The notes below the pieces were generated by a model. The model saw only the letters and a list, made by a program, of their open reading frames with translations, was not told the origin of the DNA and ran no database searches. From Metridium senile (lineage: Eukaryota > Cnidaria > Anthozoa > Actiniaria > Metridiidae): 64,000 nt of DNA. Positions 10,387 to 21,383 of this stretch are shown here, piece after piece. Both the position numbers and the translations under genes were made by a program. Location of the stretch: positions 31,331,475 to 31,395,474 of the forward strand of contig OX459096.1 in NCBI GenBank assembly GCA_949775045.1. Reading direction: 5' to 3'. How positions within the stretch are numbered: position 1 is the stretch's first letter; the number at the start of each line of letters is the position of its first letter.

Positions 10387-11459
10387 AAGACAGTGAATAT
10401 TATCAACACCATGCAGTGATTTTTATTGCTATTTATTATTATTAACTTTAAAAACTTTTCGAATGACGTTGATATATATCAGAGGCCGGGGCTGAAGCAA
10501 AATAATAAATTATTAATAACGGGTTGAAAATACTATAGAATAATGAATTATTACATCGATCTAAATGGGATAATGAAAGTATAATGAAACATATTGGGAA
10601 ATTATAACAAAAATGGTCAACAGTGGTAAATAAAAAAACACTTTTGGGTATAAGGCATTGTGCAACAATTATCAGGAGGGGCAAAGGCTGAATGTTAGGT
10701 TTCATATAGCCAGATATTTGGGGCTGAAAACCCACAGGGGGAAATTAATTAAGTAAAATATATAAAAAGATCGAGAAGGGATTTAGGGGGAATGGGACAG
10801 GACATACCTTAGCCTGTAAATGTTTTTTATGTGGTTTACGTTACTAATATTTACAGGTCAATCGTTTTCTCAGTGCGTTTTTTTCCTCTATTTTTTACTA
10901 GGTAGTGCTCGATCTACCGACACACTCTCTAAGTGACTAGTAAACTGAAAAACTGAAAAAAATAAATCTGTCAATGTATCGATCCGGATTCCTGTATTGA
11001 AATAGTTAAAAATAATAACCGTTTTAAGGATAGGAATAAGTTAAGGAATAAGAAGTGCAAATGATTGGTAATATCTGAGCTTCTGGTAATATTGAATATA
11101 AAGCAATTTTGCAGCTTGAGTGATTGAGGTTGTTAATCAGTGGACAGGAACTCAAACAAGCACGTACTATAAAAAACATTTGAAGTATTTCTTCAAACCG
11201 GTGAATACAGTTCCCTTTCGAATGTTTTTCCGTTTAATTTTGAAATCACTTTCAAAACTAAATGTAAAACTTCAGGGGGTTTTCCCTTTTGAATTCCGCT
11301 GTTGATGTTTATTATTGACATCATCCCACCTGTACACAAGCCAATCACATTCGAACAAGTCAGATTTTGTAATTAGAAGATTTGATCGCTGGACTAAACA
11401 CACACAAAAATTCACCAGCCGGAAGTTCGTAAATGCACCTCGAAACGAGGCTGACGCTG
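10387..11459. other. Intergenic spacer with a dispersed-repeat fragment
   Basis: No gene seen. The block GCAACAATTATCAGGAGGGG at about 10662-10681 recurs in similar form at about 46840 (GCAATAATTATCAGTAGGGG), so it belongs to a dispersed repeat. Open frames here lack coding character. Confidence 0.5.
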
Positions 11460-11494
11460 TGACGTCACGGATCGAAGGCTTCGCCATTACGTCA
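11460..11494. promoter_or_regulatory. Paired CRE sites upstream of the ATF2/7-like gene
   Basis: A perfect palindromic CRE, TGACGTCA, lies at 11460-11467, and a one-base variant, TTACGTCA, at 11487-11494, about 220-250 bp before the start codon at 11716. CRE is the known binding site of ATF2-family dimers, so autoregulation is plausible. Confidence 0.5.
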
Positions 11495-11715
11495 TGTGAC
11501 AAAAATATGCCTGAGTGAAAAAGGCGCCTGAAGCCTAGCCATCTATTTTTATACAATTTTAAGGGAAATATTTGAATTTTCTCGGGATCTTAGTACAGTA
11601 AATCGTAGAATTATTATTGTTACTGCGGTTGAAATACTCGTAATCGAGAAATTGTAGTTTTAGAATTGTTTCCTGGCGTGTTTCTTGTGGGGTTTCGCGA
11701 AGAGTTCGATCCAAT

Positions 11716-14700
11716 ATGGAGACTGACGAGAAGCCGTTTGTTTGTACTTCCCCAAGCTGTGGCCAGGTAAGTGATCTGCGGCTTCTAAACTTCTTCTCGC
11801 TACTTGTTCCTCGGGGATTATTGAATGGCTGATGGTGATTTCATTTCGATGTCGTCACTGTCCATGTCCTTACGTAAGCTTTCACCTATCTGAAAACTTT
11901 CCCCTTTTGAAGTTTTGTATATTTTGATTGCTTTTGTAGAGATTCGCGAACAACGACCATTTAGAAAGTCATAAACAGAAACATCAATTATCGCTAAAGT
12001 TGCCTGGCCTTGGAAACCTCAAGACTAGTGATATTTTAAGCCTAGCAGGTAAGAAATGTACCATAACCAATTCGTATTTGTTTATTGACAAAAACTCTTT
12101 CTGTCAATGGGTTTCTTACTATGCGAGTAATTATTACGACACTAGTTACTAGCTACTAAAGTCGTACTATTACTTCACGGTTTATATAATATCCCCTATT
12201 TTTTTCTGCTATGTAAGGCGTTTTAAACACACCTGTTTGCCTATCCAAAACATTGTAAAACTAAAATTTCTGAATACATGTTTGTAAATGAAATGCTGCG
12301 TGACTAAAATATAAGGAGACAAGGCATTTGTTTTACATCAATACTGACCTTTTGTTCGTACAATTCACATCAAAGAATGATCTGTAAACCAGGTGAATTT
12401 TTGATTCTACTCAAATTGATATAAAAAAACTGACCACCTTTAATATTTTTGATTTCTTGATACTTTTAAACATCGAAATAGATACATGTTGTAATGAACT
12501 TTAAGCATGTTTATCTATTTGTACAATAGATTTATGTAAAACTGACTAACTGTAAATCTAGAAATACATATAAACAAGGAATTATTTATATTTTTTTAAC
12601 CAATAGTCAAATATAAGATATCTAATCAATATCATGACTATATATTTGACTTCTACGGTTCATTGATACATGTAAGCAATTAACAATATTCAAATAGTTA
12701 TTTTCATTTAAGTTAATTGTAATTAAGGGCTTTACAACGTATATCTATATATACTGTGATATTAACACGATGGGAGCTGTACACAGAGCAAGAGAGAAGT
12801 CATAAAAACACATGAGGCCGGCATAGCTAAGTGTTTCTCTGACTTCTTGAGTGCTCCATCTACAGTTCCCAGGGTGTAATAAACTTTTTGCAAATTGAAG
12901 TCTATTATATTTGATAATATATACACACCTAATTGCAAGAATGTTGTCACATCAAAAAAGAACATTAGTAATTTAGTAACAAAGGAATAACAAAAGAAAG
13001 AGTTCAGCATGAGTGATCTTCTTTTGTCTTATTATTGAAACCTTTCCCACTAAATTACAAAAGTCAGGACAACGTTCTTGCAATTAGGTGTATATATTAT
13101 AATTAGATTAGTTTTTGGTGCCATGAGTCAAAATTAATAATATGATGTTTTATTTATGGTGCCAAAAACTAGTTTAAGAAAATATTATTGTCTGAATTTA
13201 CAAAAAGTTAAAGTTGTTTATTATACTATACCCTGAATCACTTTGATTGACAGTAGCAACATGCGATTAATTGTTTCATGGAATATTTAGAATGGATGTA
13301 ACCAAAACAGATTATAATAAATAGCATTGTTTATTCCTGTAGATCAAACTCCAACACCTACACGATTCCTTGAAAATCTTGAAAAAGAAGGTTTATTTCA
13401 AGATCTTGATTCCAATCCATTTGACCAGGTATGCATCGTCTTTGCTAGATAAAATAGATATTGTAGCATTATATTGACTTCAATGATTGGTTGTTTTTAA
13501 GGAATTTAAAAGAGCAGGAGCCAATTCAGAGGTGGGTAGAGTTTTTTTGAAACTTGCATCTTTAGCTAATATTTTTAGATAAGCTGTTAAAAAGATCCAT
13601 AATTGTTTTTTTTTTTTATAAAAAAAACCCCTTTGATCCAAAGCTAAATAACATTTATTACCAGATGAGTATATGAAAATTCTATTAGAATACAGCTTTT
13701 TAAACTGCAATCATGGCTATGAAATAATGCTGATGATTTTTATATCTTTTTATGCTACTAGGCAACAACAGCTACTAGTTCAACCAAAAATACTACCACA
13801 ACACAAGATAGTGTAATTATTATCAACACTACAAACCAATCCAATACAACCAAGCCAGCAGTGCCGCCATTAACAACTATACCTGTACAGAATAGTATTC
13901 CTTCGCAAATTGCTAGAATACCACCAACATTAACAATTCCAACCCCTAAAGTAACTTCATCCAAAGCAGCTCCAGTATCTGTGTTAGTCAGAGTGTCTAA
14001 TCCACAAATTCCATCCGTTATACCAGCTGCGATTGCCAATGCTAACATGCCTGTACCATCAGCTTTGCCGGTACCAGGTCATTTAACAAGAACTATAGCA
14101 CCACCACCTATGCCTATTTCAATTCCAACACCAGCTATCGTCAGCAGTCCTATTTCTAGCAATCAACCACATTATAGTAATGCAAAACAGGTAGGTTGGA
14201 TCAAGTTATTTCATTTGATGAGTTGTGAGCCTCAAGAACCTCATTGTCAAGGGTCGCGGTCAGACTAGCGCTTATGCTTTGCTTTGAGCGAGCTTGCTTA
14301 TGATAACTTTAAGCCGATTATTATTGTTTCTGCTTAGCACAGGTAAAACATGGTACAGAGTATGTTTGAACGCTGCTGCGGTTCTTTTGAAAATTCTAGC
14401 ATTTCTGATCAGATTTCAAGCAAGCGTGGATTAGTGAGTGTTATCGGTCACACCGGCAAATGAGCTAGAAACGCGCTAAATAAACAGATTATACTCAAGC
14501 AAGCAAAGCCCTAGCACTAGTCTGACCGCGACCTAGGTGTATGTAGTCTTTGAAAAGACTGTTGGTGTTAACTGTAAATTAATCTTTGTCTGTAACACAA
14601 ATCAGATGACACCAATTAACTAACTAACTAACTAACTAGAGTGCATTCAGTAAAAGCATGACACTTTAGTAATACTATTTTGTACTATTTTATGCTAATT

Positions 14701-17700
14701 CTATTTTTTCTTTTGTTCAACTTGCACTATTTTGTACAATTTAGTAATTAGTGTTTCACGCTTTTACTGAATGCACTCTACCAACTAGATAACTAACTTA
14801 CTAACTATTAATTAACTAACTAACCAGCTAACTAACTAACTAGCTAAATAACTAACTAACTAAATATACAAAATTAATGTTTAAATAGTAATAACTTTAA
14901 AATTGGGATAATTGAAATATATTTTGATCTATCTTATTTGTGGTGATTTACAGTCATCATTATTTTTGCAGAGATTAAAAGAACAGCTTCGTCATCATAA
15001 CAATAATAATCCTTTACATCCTGACAACATTATTAGTCAGGCAATGACGGAAGCTGTAGATATGGTGACATCTGAAAATCATAATGGTGTTACCTCAATG
15101 TCTCATGTACAGATGGCTAATGTAAGGTATGTTTACAGTGGTTTCTATGACTTAGTAATGATCTAGTGTAGCCTTGGACCATACCAAAATACATGATCTG
15201 CAAAACATATATTCTAGCCTGATATATTCTAGTCTGCTAGACTCTTTTTTTTTGCGCTCAAAATATCCACCAAAAAAAGTAGAGTCTGCTTACCAGTAGC
15301 CTGCGTTATATCCAAAATTTTCTCTTCGTAAATTCTGTCTGCGAAATCGTGCAAGTTGCAGGGGGTCTAGAACAAGCTTTCTGGCACTGTTTTGCAGACA
15401 GACTTTACAAAGAAAATTCCGGATGCAACGCAGGCTAAGTCTGCTGAACTAAGCCACTTATCAGTTTCCAATATGCATAAGCTATTGTCTAGTTGGCCAA
15501 TCAGGGCAAACCTTCTGTATAGGCGAAGGTAGATTCTGATTGGTTGCTACTGTCGCAGACAAAATTCAAAATGGCGATGTCAATGCTTTGTGATGTTATT
15601 AGAATCGAGACAGTGAAAGAATTTCAACTGCAGGCAATACAGAAAATAGCACAAGGTGCCAACAGGTTGTAGTAATTGTAGTAGAGAAGACCAAATTTGA
15701 CTGTCTTGTAAATTGGCTAAAAATAACATGCAACAATAAGAAATCAATTACAGTGAAACCCCGGCTTACGGCCACACACCTAATACTGCCACCCCGTTAT
15801 TGCGGCCCGTTTTTTAGGTCCCGACGAAATGCATGCCCATACATTTTCTATAAAATTTACATGCTTAATACAGCCACCCCGTTAATATGGCCACTTTTGG
15901 CTGTCCCTTCAGTGGCCGGATTAATGGCGTTCCACTGTAGTTAGTAACTACATTTAGTACACATAGACTCCAATAAGACAAAGTAAATAAAGAATGTTAT
16001 TTTGTGGTAGAAATGGAGGGCATTACGAAGACTATGATGGAATGGACGACGATGATGACCTTCCAAAAGATAAGTAAGTACAGTTGATACAATCTCTAAT
16101 TTGGGAAGAGGGGCAATTATGGCATGAAATTGTTTTACTTAAGATATTGTATGGAAACCCAGAATTTTTTAATTTTATGTGCGTAAAGCAATGTTTTGCA
16201 GTCACTTTTTTGTGCCGTTGGGCTAACAAATCTCACATCATTAATCCCTCACGTCAGTACCAACAAAATACTACCAAACCTTCAAATGAATATGCCTAAG
16301 GTAATTATTACAAGCAAAATCACTGTTGACACTCTGTAATATTTTTTTTTTTTAGAAAACGCCCAAGACGTTCAACAGAAGATTTAGACCCTGATGAAAG
16401 ACGGAGGAAATTTTTAGAAAGAAATAGGTAACAAGCACCTTGCAAAATTCCAAACTTTTATTATTTCAACATACCTATGTATTGTTTTTTAAACTACAAT
16501 TATTTTCTACAGAGCTGCAGCAACTCGGTGTAGAGAAAAGAGAAAGATTTGGGTCCAACAGTTGGAAAAGAAAGCAGATGATCTGTGTGATACTAACACT
16601 CACCTTCAGGTAATAAATGAACAATATAATACTTCAATGTGTGTTAGTTACTTTGATGGGGATACAACCACAGTTGACTGCTAGTCTGCATCATACAATA
16701 TATTAAATCGACTGTAGATGTTGCTATTTATAAGTGTGGTGTGTGTCAATATAATTATACACATTCTGATTGCTACAGTTTTACCAAAAAAAAGAAAAGC
16801 AGGTCCTCCAATCAGTAATTGAAGCACTTGTACCATACTAGAAGTTACAAGACATGAATAATTAAAAGTTTAAATTATATTATTAAAATGCAAATATATC
16901 AATTAGGCTGTAAAATTATTTGTTTAGATTTATTATTATAACATGTAATTTTATTCATTGTCATATTTTTAATGTAAGTTAAAGTAAATGAACTTTAGGT
17001 CTTGAGGTATCACCAAATGAATTTTTCTTGTCTCTCACTGCCGTAGTTATGGGTGATTTGTGAGTTAAATTGATGTGTTATTCTCTCCTTTATTACAAAC
17101 GTTTTTCTCATGGCTATCCAGTTTTCCTCTCTCTGCAAAATGTTTTAAAAGACAAAGTAGAAAGACTTGGCTAGTAATGACCCCTAGTATCATAAAATCT
17201 ACTATCAACAAAATAAAATGTATGATATTTCAAGTGTAACATCAGAGTAACAAAACCTTTGATATTAACTCTTTTTTGCAGGGGGAAATCACATTGCTCA
17301 AAGCTGAGGTTGCTCAACTAAAATCTTTATTACTAGCGCATAAAGACTGTCCTGTAACCCTTGCCCAGCAAAAGATGTCAGTTCAGGGACAGATGGACCA
17401 AGGTATGCACTGATATATGTACTGTCAGACATGGAAAATGACAACAATATCTTTGATAATAATTATTATTATTGGCTGATTTCCGGTCTGATATTTTCCC
17501 ATATCAGACCGTTACCATGACAACAGTCCAATTTTGTATTTTTTTCAGACCAGGAAATTAAAAAAAAACTTGTTAAGTATTGCAATAAATATTTTGTTGA
17601 AGTTTTGCCTTTTCATACCTGCAAAGTGTTTTTTAGCCAGTTTAGTGTGTGTGTAATGTCAAGACCTCGGTCTGATATTTTCCCGTACAGACCTCACGCT

Positions 17701-19233
17701 CGGTTAATAATCCTTTAATATCACATCTATAAAAAATACTTGATTCCGATTGGCTGACGAACTGTGAATTTTTTCTTAATAACGTGCAATTAATTAATTG
17801 CACACATCCTGGAACTTTGCTGCTTTTAAATTGATTCATTGCCCTGCACTTTTATTCTCGGAAACTCATATATTTTTATATTATTATGTGATATTAAAAG
17901 GAAATTACACCTACATGTATGTTCTCGAAGAATTAATGAAAAATACTGCTTGTATTTGATGAAAGTGAATTAATACCACTAGTGTATCACAGATTATTGA
18001 ATCAAACAGAAGATACATGTAGCTATTGACTTTTTAAATTTTAACCATTATAATTATTAATGTCTTGGAAAAAAGTTAGAAGCTATAAAAAATAGTAAAA
18101 TACAGCAAAATTTAATGTGCCAAAACAGGTGAGAAGAATTTAAACAAAAAACTTGATTGACATTTTTCCCAGAGCTAGCACCAAAACATTCAAGAAATGA
18201 TTATTTCTGACCATTCTTTCATAAATATTATGTATAGTTTAATAAACGAGCAGGAGTATTTTATCAGGTTTAAAATTCCCGAGGGCGAAGCCCAAGGGAT
18301 TTTAAACCTGATAAAACACGTTCTGCGAGTTTATTGAACGGCTTAAAAAACTCATTAGTAATTCATGACCAATATCGATGAAACAAAAGAAAATGGAAGG
18401 TTGTTTGCATTTGGGAATTGATCTAACTAATAATAGAGGAATGCTAATAACCAACTTGAATGCAAATGAACTTGATGACATTTTGTTGCAAACTTTTCAT
18501 CGATTGCCTCAGTAGCATAATGGCTTAAAGCTCGGATACAACCAAGCAGAAGATCTCGGTTCGAATCCTGGAATTGGCACTCATGATCAAAGACTTTTTT
18601 TCGCCAAAAATCTAAAAGTAAATTATTTCTATAAGTCTGATGTTCACTCGTCAGTAGAGATGGGGGGATGGGGAGAAAGGTAATATCTGAATTATGGACA
18701 TGAAGCATTATATAATGACACGTGCCATTATATAATGCTTCATGTTCATTTGCATTCCATTGTTCTTCTATTCTACACCATAATCCCTCCTCGTTTCAAA
18801 CGTAGATTATGCGGTATACAATGCTTTCCTCGTGACCAGAGAGGAGCATCGGATTGGACAAAATGGTCATGAATTATTTACGAGTTTTTTAAGATAGGGA
18901 TAAAATATAAAATATATTTTACACGTGATTTACCAAGTGATTTACTGCATACAACAATGATACATTGTCAGATTAACTTATCTTCAATTATTTGTAATCA
19001 CCTTGAATGTAAAATTTAAATAAACAATCATCTTTTAATCAGGTCGTGTTCAAGTTACCAATTCAGGTCACGTGCAAGTTACTGACACACCCAATGGACT
19101 AGCAGTTACAGTTGCCCATGGTGACCATGTTACAGCTGAAGACGTAGCCACTAGTGCACTCACACAGATGTCACAACGTGTAGTTTTAGACAACTATGGA
19201 GGTCATTCCAGTAGTTGGCCACAGACAGAATAA
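11716..19233 (+). CDS. ATF2: ATF2/ATF7/CREB5-like bZIP transcription factor
   Basis: Eleven exons: 11716-11766, 11940-12048, 13343-13428, 13502-13531, 13762-14190, 14972-15126, 16011-16073, 16356-16427, 16513-16609, 17282-17402, 19043-19233; 467 aa, all phases close. Residues ~7-33 form the N-terminal C2H2 finger (KPFVCTSPSCGQ, then RFANNDHLESHKQKH). Residues 54-64 contain DQTPTPTRFL; T56 and T58 match the paired Thr that JNK and p38 phosphorylate in ATF2. A Thr/Pro-rich middle follows. The bZIP has the linker DPDERRRKFLERNR, basic region AAATRCREKRK and a leucine zipper, then LLLAHKDCPVT, an ATF2/7 hallmark. Ser in the family ASRCR is Thr here. It binds CRE/AP-1 sites as a dimer, often with JUN. 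Orthology is to the ATF2/ATF7/CREB5 group as a whole; the single name is only a label. Confidence 0.92.
12918..13098. repeat. Fold-back element (ACACCTA-TTGCAA family, copy 1)
   Basis: Arms ACACCTAATTGCAAGAATG and the matching CGTTCTTGCAATTAGGTGT flank a ~150-bp core with a TTCAGCATGAGTGATCTTCT segment. The same family occurs at 59405-59635. Located in an ATF2/7 intron. Confidence 0.65.
13107..13176. repeat. Small fold-back, AGTTTTTGGTGCCAT arms
   Basis: About 70 bp with perfect 15-bp inverted ends (AGTTTTTGGTGCCAT / ATGGTGCCAAAAACT), directly next to the preceding element. Confidence 0.55.
14252..14533. mobile_element. Fold-back MITE, GGTCGCGGTCAGACTAG termini
   Basis: 282-bp element with inverted ends GGTCGCGGTCAGACTA and TAGTCTGACCGCGACC. 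Inner arms also pair (GCAAGCAAAGC against GCTTTGCTTTGAG). Lies in an ATF2/7 intron just after exon 5. No clear target duplication. Confidence 0.65.
14612..14880. repeat. (AACT)n microsatellite split by a MITE
   Basis: TAACTAACTAAC runs lie on both sides of the MITE at 14639-14778, so the transposon appears to have inserted into, or next to, a simple repeat. Confidence 0.65.
14639..14778. mobile_element. TA-flanked MITE, GAGTGCATTCAG termini (copy A)
   Basis: 140-bp element with ends GAGTGCATTCAGTAAAAGC and its complement, flanked by TA on both sides. This suggests TA target duplication, as in Tc1/mariner-type elements. Related copies at 19392-19538 and 28909-29049. Confidence 0.7.
15297..15437. 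mobile_element. TAGCCTGCG fold-back
   Basis: 141-bp inverted repeat, TAGCCTGCGTTATATCC at one end and GGATGCAACGCAGGCTA at the other. AGTCTGCT appears just outside both ends (15283-15290 and 15438-15445), but six extra bases separate it from the left end. In an ATF2/7 intron. Confidence 0.6.
15751..15937. mobile_element. pogo/Tigger-like MITE
   Basis: 187 bp, TA-flanked, starting CAGTGAAACCCCGGCTTACG and ending GTTCCACTG. Contains repeated AC(A)GCCACCCCGTTA blocks. CAGTG termini with TA duplications and CCCCG next to the end are typical of pogo/Tigger-type mariner relatives. Confidence 0.65.
17470..17720. repeat. Dispersed palindromic repeat (GGTCTGATATTTTCCC)
   Basis: CGGTCTGATATTTTCCCATATCAGACCG-type hairpin at about 17483-17510, then a second GGTCTGATATTTTCCCGTAC at about 17670. 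Just after the hairpin is a palindromic RFX/X-box-like GTTACCATGACAAC (about 17509). In an ATF2/7 intron. Confidence 0.45.
18236..18342. repeat. Hairpin repeat, TTTATCAGGTTTAAAAT arms
   Basis: Arms TTTATCAGGTTTAAAAT / ATTTTAAACCTGATAAA pair around CCCGAGGGCGAAGCCCAAGG. Outer parts (AATAAACGAGCAGGAG and the GTTCTGCGAGTTTATTG side) also pair. Intron of ATF2/7. Confidence 0.6.
18506..18600 (+). repeat. tRNA-derived SINE-like unit or tRNA pseudogene
   Basis: A-box-like TAGCATAATGG (18513-18523) and a perfect B box GGTTCGAATCC (18558-18568) stand 34 bp apart, followed by a T7 tract (18595-18601) that could end RNA polymerase III transcription. The acceptor and anticodon stems do not fold well, so a working tRNA is unlikely. 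Confidence 0.5.
18697..18748. repeat. Hairpin with 21-bp arms
   Basis: ACATGAAGCATTATATAATG and its complement flank an ACACGTGC loop. Origin unknown. Confidence 0.5.
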
Positions 19234-21383
19234 TATACCAGTACCAGTGCATGTACAACATTATCGCCAACAGTGTCGCAAGAACTTTTCGCCACATTGA
19301 AATATGGTTACTGTAACAAAATCTGAATAACAAATGTTATCCACTAAAACGGTCTTGCTTCAAGATACTGTTTTTATTTGAAATGTTTTTAGAGTGCAAA
19401 CAATATATATTGTGAAATACAAATTTCTGAAATAATAGTGCAAAATCATGCTGATTAGACAAAAGAAAACAATAAAATTAGCATAGAATTAACCTTAGTT
19501 GTATTACCATACTAGTGCTACACATACTGTTTGCACTCTGTTTGAAAGACACAGAATTACATATATTTCAAACAAAACTAATTCCATAAAAAGATTGTAT
19601 TGTAAGATCATTGGAGCAAACAGATGGTGTCTATTATAACAGGGTCATTCTTACTTTCATGTGTAGCCCAAAGTATAGTCCATGGAATGGCCACTAAATT
19701 TTGGTTTCATGTATATACATATTTCAATATTCAAGTTAGTCACCTAGAAGCTTGACAAGTGAGACCGACAAGGATTACCATTTAATGGTTTCTGCATATT
19801 TTAATAACTATCGATGGATTCAAGAGCTTGCACCTTTTGTTAAAATATATAGCTTTCACAAGCTTAACTTGGTGTCAAAAAGCTGTATTTGAGTGGTATA
19901 AAGTATTCCCCATGCTGTCTCAGCTTACTAGGTTTTTGATGACTTACATTATTGAAATAAGTATATAATATAACTTATAGGCAAATAGGCAAATATGTTG
20001 CTATGTCAATCTAGCCGTTAAACTAGATATACTAACAATAGTTATTATTGCAAGACAGTAAATACCTCTTTACCTTCCTTGTTAGTTTACCTATTTCAGA
20101 CTATGTAATGCAGCCCCTGAGAGTCGATTATTTTACATGTAAATGCTAAAACAAGTTCATCACTCAAGGGAATATCACATGGTCTGAAATGGGCAATTTA
20201 CATACAAAGGTCAGGGGAAGAAGTCCATTGTAGTTCATTTTGAGTTTATAGAAGCATACATTATTATGAGCTTTTGTGTTTTTCATACTGAACATGCATG
20301 TAGAGCCTGTTTGTCCGTCAACTCCTGTGCTAGGTTTTCTGTGTTACAATTATGTGAACACAGGAAATATCAGTTTGTATTATTAACTGGAAAGGAGGCC
20401 ACCAACAACCTTTCTACACCAGAATACTATTTTTTTTTGTATCCTGCACAATAGCGCAGTGCATGAATGACGTCACAAAAATGGAGACAAAGGCCAAACT
20501 CGGACAAACAAACTTTTAATTTAACTTTCAGCAGACTATTTTCAATACCGATTGAAGCAAATCTTTGTTTAATCACGTTGTTATTCAAATTTCAGCAAGA
20601 AATGATAAGATCCGTTCATATATTGCTCAACATGGTAAAACTGAACACAATGTTTGTCAGAGTCTTGGAGCTATTTTTAGCATTCCTGCGCTGCACTATA
20701 TACTAGACAACAAGACATATTCTAGTCTATGTCAAGTACTCATTAGTTGGGTAGCTTGGGAGTATCCTTGAAAACCCAGGGTTAACTTAGTGGGGCAGAG
20801 GGCATCATACAAACCCTAATAATCCACTCTGTAGAAAACATTAGTATTTTAGCCTCACCACTTACAAGTGTAATGTGTAATAATGTTTTGATACTATGAC
20901 TGAAGTTCTTGATAAATACTGTATGATACATCTAATTGGCCTGGTTACTTCTTTTATTTAACATATTGCCCCAGGTTTTTATATATATTGTATATTAGAA
21001 ATAATAGATAACCAATTAAAAACTAACAAACGTTTACCAGTACAAAGGAAAAATAATCATGTACTGTGCCAGCATATTAGAGTGAAAATGGTAATTTCCA
21101 TGCAAAAAAGTGTTATTAATTTTTCATGAGAAAAATGGTGTCACACTCATTGTTCAACTTAGTATTTTTACTCTGATTGTCTGACATAAACTATATATTG
21201 CAACGTTTTCACAGGTAGACCTACTGTATGTACTATGTAATCATAAAATAATTAGGTATGCATTTTTTGGGTTTAGTATTAATACTGATTGTTGAGTTAG
21301 ATCCTGAGGTGTATCCTTCCAAAGATTAATAAACAAGTTGCATTATATTCCATTGTGTGGTGATTGTCTACTAGTTTATTGGT
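19234..21383. other. Convergent spacer: 3' UTRs of ATF2/7 and CDK5RAP3
   Basis: 2.15 kb between tail-to-tail genes. Contains a MITE at 19392-19538. TTTATT at 21375 would be AATAAA on the minus strand just after the CDK5RAP3 stop. Open frames at 20266 and 20467 have no coding signature. Confidence 0.5.
19392..19538. mobile_element. GAGTGCAAACA MITE (copy B)
   Basis: 147 bp with ends GAGTGCAAACA and TGTTTGCACTC, preceded by TA and followed by TG. Same terminal type as copies A and C, diverged interior. Probably in the ATF2/7 3' UTR. Confidence 0.55.

Noticed and set aside
14612..14880. CRISPR-like array
   Set aside because: Regular spacing is from an (AACT)n microsatellite split by a MITE; no repeat-spacer structure.
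18506..18580. Functional tRNA gene
   Set aside because: A and B boxes are good but acceptor and anticodon stems do not close; treated as a SINE-like unit.
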